Source: Cafeteria roenbergensis
Lineage: Eukaryota > Sar > Bigyra > Bicosoecida > Cafeteriaceae
Reading direction: 5' to 3'
DNA length: 64,000 nucleotides
Assembly: GCA_008330645.1 (NCBI GenBank)
Contig: VLTN01000056.1
Span: forward strand, 1-64,000
Below the pieces are notes generated by a model that worked only from the letters and a program-made list of their open reading frames with translations, made no database searches and had not been told where the DNA came from. The position numbers and the translations under genes were made by a program. How positions within the stretch are numbered: position 1 is the first letter of the stretch; each line of letters begins with the position of its first letter. Shown one piece after another: positions 47,201-54,801 of this stretch.

Positions 47201-50150
47201 GGCCCGGCGCGGCGGCCGCAGCTGGGGGGCTGCCGACGGCTCAGCCCCCGCCCAGGGCGTGGACGACGAAGCGGCGGCGGAGGAGGACGCGGCCGCGGCG
47301 AGGGCCATGGACTCCTCGGAGCTAGCCGCGGCGGTGCTTGCCGCGTGCGGGGCCGACGGCGAGGCGCTCGCGGCCGAGGACGGGGCGGCGGGCGGGGCGG
47401 CCAGCGACCGCTCGCTGGCCGCCGGGGAGCGCGCCCTGGCTGTGTGGGTGGCTGTCGCGGCAGCGGCCGTGTCGGGCGTGGCGCCCTCGGCGCCGCACGA
47501 TGATGCCTACGCATGGGGGCGGGATCTGAGCGACGGGGCGGCGCTCTGCGCCGTCGTGCGGCTCTACCGGCCGTGGATGGAGGGAGTTGCCCTGCAGGGT
47601 GCCACGGCAGCCGGGACGTCCACAGCCCCCTTGCGCGAGGGCGGGGAGCTCGGCGTTGCCGGCCCTGCGGCCAGGCGAGGCGCGGCCCTGACGGAGCCGG
47701 GCAGGCTGGACGGGCAGCAGAGGCGGGGCCTGCCCAGCGGCGCGTGGGCGGCAGCCGTGGGGGCGGAGCGGTGCCAGATGCTGGCGGCGTGCGAGGCGGC
47801 GTCGCAGCTGGGAGGCGTCCCGCTAGTTCTGCCGGCAGCCTCCAGCGAGACTCCGGTTGATGCGCGCGTGATGGCCGTGTTTGCGGCGCACCTCTTCGCC
47901 ACGCTCGTGGCGAGCGACGCCTCCAGGGAGCACCGCGCTGCGCGAGTGCTGCAGCGGGCTGTGAGGCGGGTGCTCCTGCTGCCTGGCCGGCTCACGCTGC
48001 TGGCGGCCGCGGGTCGGCTGCGCGGGCGGCTGGCGGCCAAGACATCGGCAGAGGCCAGGGCGGCGAGTGCGATCGCCAGGGCTTGCCGGTCCACGCTAGC
48101 GCACTGGCGGGAGCTGGAGGCCGCAGCCGTGGCCGAGGCCAAGGAGGCGGCTGTGTGGGCGCTGGTGCGCGCGGTACGGGTGAAGCGGACGATGATGGTC
48201 CTCGAGGAGCGAGCGCTCGTGCGCCGCATCGCGGCCAACGGGCTGATTGCCTTCCATCGCACAGCCGACAGAGCAGAGCTCGCACGGGCCGAGGAGGCTG
48301 AGGCCGAGGCTGAGGAGGCGGCCAGGCTCGCACAGGAGCAGGCCAAGGCCGAGGCCGAGGAGGCGGCCAGGCTCGCGCAGGAGCAGGCCAAGGCCGAGGC
48401 CGAGGAGGCGGCCAGGCTCGCACAGGAGCAGGCCAAGGCCGAGGAGGCGGCCAGGCTCGCGCAGGAGCAGGCCAAGGCCGAGGAGGCGGCCAGGCTCGCA
48501 CAGGAGCAGGCCAAGGCCGAGGCCGAGGAGGCGGCCAGGCTCGCGCAGGAGCAGGCCAAGGCCGAGGCCGAGGAGGCGGCCAGGCTCGCGCAGGAACAGG
48601 CCGAGGCCGAGGCCGAGGAGGCGGCCAGGCTCGCGCAGGAGCAGGCCAAGGCCGAGGCCGAGGAGGCGGCCAGGCTCGCGCAGGAGCAGGCCAAGGCCGA
48701 GGCCGAGGAGGCGGCCAGGCTCGCGCAGGAGCAGGCCAAGGCCGAGGCCGAGGAGGCGGCCAGGCTCGCACAGGAGCAGGCCAAGGCCGAGGCCGAGGAG
48801 GCGGCCAGGCTCGCGCAGGAGCAGGCCAAGGCCGAGGCCGAGGAGGCGGCCAGGCTCGCGCAGGAGCAGGCCAAGGCCGAGGCCGAGGAGGCGGCCAGGC
48901 TCGCACAGGAGCAGGCCAAGGCCGAGGCCGAGGAGGCGGCCAGGCTCGCGCAGGAGCAGGCCAAGGCCGAGGCCGAGGCCGAGGCCGAGGAGGCGGCCAG
49001 GCTCGCGCAGGAGCAGGCCAAGGCCGAGGCCGAGGAGGCGGCTGCAGTCTTGCGGCTTGCGGTGATGCTTCAGTCGCTGTGGCGCGGTTACTTGGCAAGA
49101 GTGGCCTGTCAGGTGCTTTTGGCAGAGATCGTGGCGCTCCAGGCCGCAGTTCGAGGCTACCAGTGGCGCCAGCGACTGCGGTCGCTTCACAAGCGAATGA
49201 CGACGCTGAAGCGGCGATGGGCCCTCCGGCGTGCTGTCCGGGCGCTCAGAGACGAGGACAAGCTCGAGCCGGCCCACGCGGCGGCGTGCGCGGCCGCCGA
49301 ACCCGCCAGCGAGCCGGAGGCCGCGGCATCTGAGCCCTGCTCGCCTGCCCAGTCAGCATCGCCATTCCAGGCGTCCTCGCCGCTTTGCACGGACGTTAGC
49401 CCTCTGGTGCGCCGGGCGCAGGCGGCGGCGGCGGCGGCACAGGCTGCGAGCGCGCGCTGCAGCCCCGACTTTGAGCGCAGCCCCTCCGTCACGCCCCTGA
49501 AGGACTCGAATGCGGCGGCGGCCTCTGCGGCCTCAAGCCCGGCCAGCGAGTTTCCGACTCTTGCGTCGCCCGCAGCGCCCGTACCGGACTCGCAGCAGCG
49601 CAGGCTTGTCGACGCGGTTCGCACTGCCGACACGTTTGGCAAGGGGCAGGTTGCCGCGAGCGCGCTGGGCGCCTTTGCGGACGAATCGGAGCGGAACTCC
49701 GTGCTTCTGGCGCGTGCTGGGGCGGTCCCGGCACTGCTCGCGCTGCTGCGGTCGTGCGGCCGCACCGAAGCGCACGCCAGCGTGATGCTTGCTTGCTTGG
49801 ATGCGCTGTGCAGCCTGGTCGGGCGTCGCGATGAGCTCACCACTATGGCCTTGGTGCACGCCAAGGAGGCGCCCCAGGTCATCGTGGGCACGATCGAGAT
49901 GTTCCGCGACCGGCGGGCGGTCGCAGCGAGGGCGGTGCGCCTGCTCTCAGTGCTCGTGCGGACCGCAGACGGCCGGTCCAAGCTTGCAAGGCGGCCAGAG
50001 CTGCTCAGCCGGCTCAGCAAGGCGTGCTCCGCCTGCCGCAAGGCCGCGAAGCGCGCTCGAGGCAGTCGCGTCGAGGACGCTCAGGCCACAGCGCGGGAGC
50101 TGACGGAGCTTGCAGCCAGGCTCCAACGGCAACTGGGCGGGCGGGCTTGA
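44271..50150 (+). CDS. ASPM: ASPM (abnormal spindle) protein
   Basis: 1959 residues. Order: a poorly conserved start; an ASH domain (~75-200; VDVFLGAFGGTSRLDI); a long Ala/Arg/Gly-rich linker with an Asp-rich run; the ASPM-specific N-terminal helix region and first calponin-homology domain (LTLVHFLDAAHCQDVMRG ... AVRDFATDLRDGVVLCRFLEAL, ~780-960); a second CH domain (~1050-1200; RDLSDGAALCAVVRLYRPWM); IQ-like segments; a 16-unit Glu/Ala/Gln coiled-coil repeat; two more IQ motifs (LQSLWRGYLARV, LQAAVRGYQWRQRLR); and a C-terminal armadillo-like end (~1800-1950). ASPM works at spindle poles with calmodulin and katanin. The start codon is uncertain; 44271 is the first ATG of the open frame. Confidence 0.93.
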   Translation: MLATAAPAARLEASGGEEGCRSTPQTAPRLRSCSCRHNAAPASLQAPWCYLGPRRPSALASAHAAGYDEEAPARVDVFLGAFGGTSRLDITARPAAPGGRMRAVGELRVVNAGKADEVCAVALLKGASQGFALEAAEPGADPHTVNVPGDGSAVVRVACDLPAGETAPRSGTVSFKCSKRGRVTASILVRPAAAERAAGGLAATAPGRAPLQSRTANAGSLSRTGKQARARRSSAPSTDEEEQEPLAAAEAVAAAPASLTERMERRRQAVAARRQSRLASTASAAAAGPVAGPGSHPAAARGRGATPGRESAAPVAAAARARSSGRRLDGSGRFRPSSGAAAATSSATSAAAAAAARADAALAQQRQEHAMQAQVVGLTCLINGALADGCAEQACSAAAGGRVDVAGIMRQSEAALKRALKRASAGGGSAAGGGGAGAQARARARRGSGSGRSGSASGAGAGGKGAQRAGAPLLGSMLGRAGLGTAAGLDEVLEAAAAAAGASQRPRKVPGARVSTRVAGRRDVSWRQKGVARETALFDGMLAFSQRGAAGGAGGRGNGSGRGRATGMASGAAGAKGAAKGSEEAASREQERLLLESLIGGDGDDDDTDHDDDDGDDRDDDNDHDGDDRNDGGDVSPAEAVLRERSNAARQRAFGLWCSPVLQQTREVILREVSSGSLAARAERQLHSDLSLQRAVADTLLQYHPSWLRLALETMTGRRVRFTRASLADGGAAALRAFIARHVLGPDSAIEQRFRDTVKGVFDEEHARAQAAAGLARVLTLVHFLDAAHCQDVMRGAASPRLFRTGGECKSTADVVVALGRDLLARESNPLEHVRRLGVSVTVEQKPVDEADVAVRDFATDLRDGVVLCRFLEALAGLRPLSTGRELPRFPAVTAMNRESNIRAFLALLQRVGLRAPAVATHKAIAAGDVPATVALVWAMVSAFGLPCLAPPEAIGAELAELADGWPAARATMERFAARRGGRSWGAADGSAPAQGVDDEAAAEEDAAAARAMDSSELAAAVLAACGADGEALAAEDGAAGGAASDRSLAAGERALAVWVAVAAAAVSGVAPSAPHDDAYAWGRDLSDGAALCAVVRLYRPWMEGVALQGATAAGTSTAPLREGGELGVAGPAARRGAALTEPGRLDGQQRRGLPSGAWAAAVGAERCQMLAACEAASQLGGVPLVLPAASSETPVDARVMAVFAAHLFATLVASDASREHRAARVLQRAVRRVLLLPGRLTLLAAAGRLRGRLAAKTSAEARAASAIARACRSTLAHWRELEAAAVAEAKEAAVWALVRAVRVKRTMMVLEERALVRRIAANGLIAFHRTADRAELARAEEAEAEAEEAARLAQEQAKAEAEEAARLAQEQAKAEAEEAARLAQEQAKAEEAARLAQEQAKAEEAARLAQEQAKAEAEEAARLAQEQAKAEAEEAARLAQEQAEAEAEEAARLAQEQAKAEAEEAARLAQEQAKAEAEEAARLAQEQAKAEAEEAARLAQEQAKAEAEEAARLAQEQAKAEAEEAARLAQEQAKAEAEEAARLAQEQAKAEAEEAARLAQEQAKAEAEAEAEEAARLAQEQAKAEAEEAAAVLRLAVMLQSLWRGYLARVACQVLLAEIVALQAAVRGYQWRQRLRSLHKRMTTLKRRWALRRAVRALRDEDKLEPAHAAACAAAEPASEPEAAASEPCSPAQSASPFQASSPLCTDVSPLVRRAQAAAAAAQAASARCSPDFERSPSVTPLKDSNAAAASAASSPASEFPTLASPAAPVPDSQQRRLVDAVRTADTFGKGQVAASALGAFADESERNSVLLARAGAVPALLALLRSCGRTEAHASVMLACLDALCSLVGRRDELTTMALVHAKEAPQVIVGTIEMFRDRRAVAARAVRLLSVLVRTADGRSKLARRPELLSRLSKACSACRKAAKRARGSRVEDAQATARELTELAARLQRQLGGRA
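48297..49040 (+). repeat. 45-bp coding minisatellite in ASPM (16 units)
   Basis: Sixteen units encode EAEEAARLAQEQAKA (45 bp); two units lack EA and are 39 bp, and the last has extra EA pairs. They are nearly identical in DNA. They sit between IQ motifs, where other ASPM proteins carry long IQ arrays. Confidence 0.95.
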
Positions 50151-50380
50151 TGTGGCAGGCGCGCTGCCTTTGGAGCGCGGCTCGAGCTGCTTCCCTTCGT
50201 GTGATTGCTCGTTCTTCGCGGCGGGGTGGCCTGGGCGCCCGGCCGTGGATTCCAATTTTGCCCTCGCAACGCTTCTGCAGCACGCGCCGTCGCTCGAAAA
50301 ACGGCTCGCAGAGCAACTGCAAGCGAATTCGCCACACGCGCCCGCTACCGGCCCGCGCGCTTCGCGCACGGGACGCGCGG

Positions 50381-51313
50381 ATGGCGGCCCCCGCTGGGTT
50401 TGTGCTGACAGGCGAGTCAGTGTCGTCAGTCCCGTCCCCGCAGCCGTCCCCGGAGCGGCTCAGGGTTGCCGCGGCGCCGTCATCGCTCTCGAGGCGCGCC
50501 CCGGCCGCCCCCCAGGCGTTGCGCCGGCAAACCACAGCGACAAAGAGGCACGCGCGCGGGCGCAGCGCTGGGGCGAGCGCTCGTGCTGCTGAGGACGATG
50601 GCCCCAAGCCGGCAGGCGTGATTCCGCTCGCCGGCGAACTGCTGTTCGACCCCGAGGCGCGCGACAAGGCCGCCGGCGGGAGCTACGCGGACTCGGGCAG
50701 CAAGGCGTGGGACACCGACCCTGTGCTCGTGGCAGCTCGCATGCGGGTGCGGGCCCACCCTGCTGTGCTCGACGCGTGCGCGCGTGTCGCTGCGTTGCTT
50801 CGCTGGGAATTCGCGGGGGCGGCGCCCACGATGGCCACCCCAGCCTCCGTCTTTACCCAGGACAGCGACCCTGACTCGCCGTTCCACCTCCACGGGGCTG
50901 CGTCGCCGGGGGACGACACCAGGCTGCGCCTCCCACGGTCTGAGTACGCGCGGCTGCACAAGGTGACGTGGGCGCTGCTTGCGCCGCGCGCAGAGGAGGG
51001 GGCGGAGGAGCGCAGCCTCAAGGAGGACTGGGCGTGCGACTCCGCGCGGCAGCCCGCAAACGAGGCGTCCCTCGAGGCGCGGGAGGCCGCCGTTGCGGCG
51101 CGGGCACTTGCGCGCCTGTCCGGCAGCAGCGACGCCGGGTTCCGGCCCTCGGCGGCGGCGCCTGACGAGCCAACCATCTCCTTCGCGCAGCTGTGCGAAG
51201 GGCTCTTGGAGCTCGCAGACCGGTGGACCCCCTCGGCGTCGGCTGGCCAGGCAATCGCGTTTCTCTCCGCGCTCGCGGAGGCGGCGGACGCCAGGCTGGC
51301 TGCGTCGCCGTGA
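50381..51313 (+). CDS. hypothetical protein, possible flagellar family
   Basis: 310 residues from ATG 50381. The first 85 residues are Ser/Pro/Arg-rich. Later parts look ordered: YARLHKVTWALLAP (~190) and ISFAQLCEGLLELADRWTP (~270). The pattern I-S-F-x-x-F/L...ELAD-x-WT near the C-terminus recalls a group of protist flagella-associated proteins, but this is from memory of the motif only. It is 230 bp downstream of ASPM in the same direction. Confidence 0.55.
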   Translation: MAAPAGFVLTGESVSSVPSPQPSPERLRVAAAPSSLSRRAPAAPQALRRQTTATKRHARGRSAGASARAAEDDGPKPAGVIPLAGELLFDPEARDKAAGGSYADSGSKAWDTDPVLVAARMRVRAHPAVLDACARVAALLRWEFAGAAPTMATPASVFTQDSDPDSPFHLHGAASPGDDTRLRLPRSEYARLHKVTWALLAPRAEEGAEERSLKEDWACDSARQPANEASLEAREAAVAARALARLSGSSDAGFRPSAAAPDEPTISFAQLCEGLLELADRWTPSASAGQAIAFLSALAEAADARLAASP

Positions 51314-51522
51314 CAGCCCGTGCTGCGCTGCGCGGCGCGCCGGCCCCGATGCGCTGCGGGGAATCGTTTGCTTCTGCGTGCTCGCAATGGCGCTGCCCAA
51401 TGCGCAGTGCTGCCCCCCCACCCCTCCTTGGCCGGCGGCGCCTGGGCAGCCTCACAGGGCTGCAGCACCCGCAGCGGCGGCGTCGCTCTCGGCCCACGCA
51501 CACACTCCAGCGCGAAGCGCCG

Positions 51523-52776
51523 TCACTCCTTCTTGGCTCCCTTTGGGTTGCGGAACATCTTCTGCAGCGCCGAGATGAGCACCAGCAGCCCCGCCGCGCC
51601 GATGGCCACCGTTCGCAAGCTCACGCCGTTGGCGTTGGCACACACGCGCGAGGCCACGTGCAGCACCCCCGCATCCGCGCCCGCTGCGGGGAGGTACGGG
51701 CACCCGACCCACAGCAGCCCCGCGACCAGCATCGCCACCAGCGCGATGGCCAGCGCCGCCTTGCGGACGAGGGTGGGCCCGGCGCTGGCCAGCTCGCTGG
51801 CAGCCATGGCTCCGGCCTCCGGGGCGTCCCCTGCCCCCCACACTGCCACCTTGGCGGCCGCGCCTGCAGCGGTCGTCACCGTGAGCGACAGCACTCCAGG
51901 GAGCAACGCCGCGTCGCTCGCCACCCCCAGGTCTTCCTCGTCGGCGCATGCGACAGCGTGCCAGGCGCCGCCGCGCACAGCCGAGAGAGACGCCGTCACG
52001 CCCACGGCGAGGCAGGACTCGCGCCCCATCGACTCCACTGCTGCAGTCGCAGCGGCGGCTTCCGCTTCCAGCTCGGAGGCGCTCCCCGGCCGAGCCGCGG
52101 CCGAGGCGGCGAGCAGGGCCAGCACCTCCCGCGGCGAGCCGGCCTCGCCGTAGCCGCCGGCGCCAGGGGCATCGCCACCGTCGTCGGCGTCGGCGGCGTC
52201 GTCGTCGCCACCGCCAACACCGCTGCCGTCGCCGTGGCCCGAGTTGCCGCCCGGCCGCCTCAGGGCAAACGTGAGGCGCGTGTCGTCGGAGGAGGCGTCG
52301 CCAAACGGGCCTGCGGCGGCGGCCTGCAGGAGCGCCCAGCCGCGGGCGGGCACGGCAGGGCCGCGCAGCGAGTCGCACTTGCAAACCACGAGCAGGCGCC
52401 TCCAGCTGCCCTTCTCTGAGCGGTGCGCGTACTCGACCGAGAAGCGAAACGCGAGCTTGCGAAGGCCCCGGAGCGCCAGAGACGGGTCCTGCCCCGCAAC
52501 CACGGTCCACCCGCGACCGCAAACGGGGTGCGTGCACAAACGGTCCAGCACGGCGTCGGCGAGCGCCTGGGCGTCCGGCGCCCTGACGAGGGTCTTGCGC
52601 TTGAGCGCGTGTGTGCCCTTGCGTTTCGACGGGCCGCCAGACTCGCCGCCCAGCCCAGCAAGGCCGCAGGCCCTGGCGACGCCGTCCCACACAGCAGAGG
52701 CCACGGGGGCCGGAGGGCGGGCGCCCAGGGGGTCCATCCTCACGCCCTCTGCGGAGCGGAGCGCCTTGGCTGCCAT
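51523..52776 (-). CDS. hypothetical two-pass membrane protein
   Basis: 417 residues from ATG 52776. Basic N-terminal ~120 residues with KRKTLVRAPDAQ and KLAFRFSVEYAHRS, an Asp/Gly-rich insert (~190-230), then two C-terminal membrane spans (LAIALVAMLVAGLLWVGC; TVAIGAAGLLVLISALQKMF) and a short basic tail RNPKGAKKE. It is likely anchored in an internal membrane with the large domain in the cytosol. The final AKKE does not fit the strict KKxx ER signal. Family not recognised. It is convergent with the 50381 gene. Confidence 0.6.
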   Translation of the reverse strand: MAAKALRSAEGVRMDPLGARPPAPVASAVWDGVARACGLAGLGGESGGPSKRKGTHALKRKTLVRAPDAQALADAVLDRLCTHPVCGRGWTVVAGQDPSLALRGLRKLAFRFSVEYAHRSEKGSWRRLLVVCKCDSLRGPAVPARGWALLQAAAAGPFGDASSDDTRLTFALRRPGGNSGHGDGSGVGGGDDDAADADDGGDAPGAGGYGEAGSPREVLALLAASAAARPGSASELEAEAAAATAAVESMGRESCLAVGVTASLSAVRGGAWHAVACADEEDLGVASDAALLPGVLSLTVTTAAGAAAKVAVWGAGDAPEAGAMAASELASAGPTLVRKAALAIALVAMLVAGLLWVGCPYLPAAGADAGVLHVASRVCANANGVSLRTVAIGAAGLLVLISALQKMFRNPKGAKKE

Positions 52777-53164
52777 GGATCCGGCTGAATTCCGGCGCGC
52801 GTCCTGGACTGGCAAGGGGGTGGGAGCCGCTCGCCCAACAAGCACCCGAAGGGCCGTGTGTGCCACGCCCTCAAGCCGCTGCAGCGCGCCCGGTTGCCGT
52901 CGTGAAGCCCAGGGCTGGCAGAGCCGCCAGCACCCGAGCCCAAGCTGTGGCAGCCGCGCGCACACACCGCCACGGCCACCAACAGCAACGGCAACCGCAG
53001 CAGCAACAACAGCAACAACAACGCTGCTCGTCCGACTGCCAGGCTACGCCATCTCGCGTCAGAGCGAACCGCGGAAGCGCCCAGCTGGGTGCTGCGCGTA
53101 AGCTGCCGCGACTGTCCCGCGCTGCCACGGCGCGGGCGCCGCGCTCGAGAGGAGCCTGTGGCCG
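52777..53164. promoter_or_regulatory. divergent promoter region with CAR-triplet repeat
   Basis: 388 bases between divergent starts, with a CAA/CAG/CGG-type triplet run at about 52978-53030. No gene is supported. Confidence 0.45.
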
Positions 53165-54262
53165 ATGGCGGGCGCAGACAACGCCGAGGCGCGCTGCGCG
53201 TCCGCCTTTGCCGCGCTTGGTGTGCCGGCGCTCGGGGACGATGCGGTGCGCCGGCTGGGCCGCGCCGATGCCGTGGTGCTGGCGAAATCGCTCGAGGCCG
53301 TCGCCGCCAAGGCCAAAGCCGGATGCGCCTCGGCCGCGGCGGACGACCCTGACGAGGTGGTGGAGCTGAACGTGGGGGGGACGGTGTTCACCACGCTGCG
53401 AGCGACGCTGGTGGCGTTCGAAAGCAGCCGGCTGGAGGCCATGCTGTCCGGCCGCTGGCGGGTGCCCCGCGACGCCGCGGGGCGCGTGTTTGTCGACCGC
53501 GACCCGGCGCTGTTCGGGCGCGTGCTCGCGTTCCTGCGGGACCCGGCGACCGGGGTTGCGCTGCCCGCTGGGAGCGCGGCGGCGTGCGACGAGCTGGTCG
53601 CTGAGTTCGAGTGGTACGGACTGCGCGAGGTGGCTCTGCCGCCGCTGCTTCCCGGGTCCACTGTGCTGACCAGGCAGCAGGGGGACGACGCGGCGAGGCT
53701 CCTGGCCGGACTGCCCCGGCACGAGGGCCGGTGGCGGCTGATGATGCGCGGGTCGCAGGACGGCTTCGCCCCCTCGGTGTTTCACGCGGCCTGCGACGAG
53801 CTTGAGGAGAGCATCGTGGCGGTGCGCACTGCAGTTGGGTCGGTTGTGGTGGGCTACATGGACGCGCCGTGGGGCGGCTCTGTGGGGATGAACATGGCGC
53901 GCAGCAGGTGCGCCCTGGCCGTCCTGGAAACGCTGCGGGGCCGCGCCGCGCTGCTGCTGAGGCCGCAGGTTGACCCGGCCAAGGCGTGCGTCGTGTGCCA
54001 GGACCCCACCTTCGGGCCAATCTTCGGCCTGTTTGCGCTGGGCGGCGCCGAAGGCGGGCCGCTGCGCAACGACATGGCCGTCATGGCCGGGTCGGACTCC
54101 ACCTCGGTGTGCTTCGGCATCGGCTGCCCCGGCTCCATGTTTGAGCGGCCGCCGGGTTGGACCGACGCTCGCCTGCTCTCGGGGAGCGCATCGGGGTGCG
54201 TGGGCCTCGAGGACGTCGAGGTTTGGGCGCCGGCCCTCGACGAGCCTGCCGCGGCCGAGTGA
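53165..54262 (+). CDS. BTB (T1-type)-TLDc domain protein
   Basis: 365 residues. Residues ~62-155 are a KCTD/T1-type BTB domain (VVELNVGGTVFTTLRATL, RVFVDRDPALFGRVLAFLR, LVAEFEWYGL). Residues ~175-362 follow the TLDc pattern (WRLMMRGSQDGFAPSVFHAACD, VVVGYMDAPWGG, ending GLEDVEVWAP). BTB domains of this kind form oligomers and bind Cullin-3; TLDc domains bind the vacuolar H+-ATPase and protect from oxidative stress in other eukaryotes. The pairing suggests a ubiquitin-ligase adaptor or V-ATPase partner; this is inference. No introns. Confidence 0.85.
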   Translation: MAGADNAEARCASAFAALGVPALGDDAVRRLGRADAVVLAKSLEAVAAKAKAGCASAAADDPDEVVELNVGGTVFTTLRATLVAFESSRLEAMLSGRWRVPRDAAGRVFVDRDPALFGRVLAFLRDPATGVALPAGSAAACDELVAEFEWYGLREVALPPLLPGSTVLTRQQGDDAARLLAGLPRHEGRWRLMMRGSQDGFAPSVFHAACDELEESIVAVRTAVGSVVVGYMDAPWGGSVGMNMARSRCALAVLETLRGRAALLLRPQVDPAKACVVCQDPTFGPIFGLFALGGAEGGPLRNDMAVMAGSDSTSVCFGIGCPGSMFERPPGWTDARLLSGSASGCVGLEDVEVWAPALDEPAAAE

Positions 54263-54801
54263 GCGGCCGCGATGGCGCTGTGTGTGATTGGGTGTGTGCG
54301 TGTGTGTGTGCGTTCGCGCGCGCGCGCGCGCGCGTGGTGGAGGTGCCAAGCAACCGCAGCTGCCCCGCTCCGCGCGCTTGTGACTCGTGCCCAAAGCCTC
54401 TCCGGGAGCCGGGCGTGCAACGCGGGAATTGCCTTGATGTTCTCAGCGTTTTTGTTGGCGCGCTTGTTTGTTCGCGGCAGCCGACGCAATCAACTCAACA
54501 GGCACCGACAAAGCACCGGCGCCGTGCGCAAGCGCCCGCTTTGCGCACCGCCGCGCGCGACCCAGCCGCGCCGGGCGGCCTGCGGCCGGGCTGGCCGTCG
54601 CAGCGGCCGCCGCGGTCAGCTGCGACCAGCGGCAGAGCGGCGGACGCCGGTCGTCGATCGACCAAGCCGGCAGTCGTCGAGCCAAAGGACAAACAGGCGG
54701 GAGCCCCTGCTCCGAAGAGCCCCGCGGCGGCCGGCCACTCGCCGAGGCGCCGGCGCGCGCTCGGGGACCGGAGCACCAGGAGTGCACCAGCTCGACTTCC
54801 A
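54263..54801. other. intergenic with TG/CG microsatellite
   Basis: 539 bases between two genes in the same direction. A TG run followed by a CG run at about 54288-54336 could form Z-DNA. The open frame of the next gene extends through here without conservation. Confidence 0.5.

Noticed and set aside
51523-51537. C-terminal KKxx ER-retrieval signal
   Set aside because: The end is AKKE; lysines are at -3 and -2, not -4 and -3.
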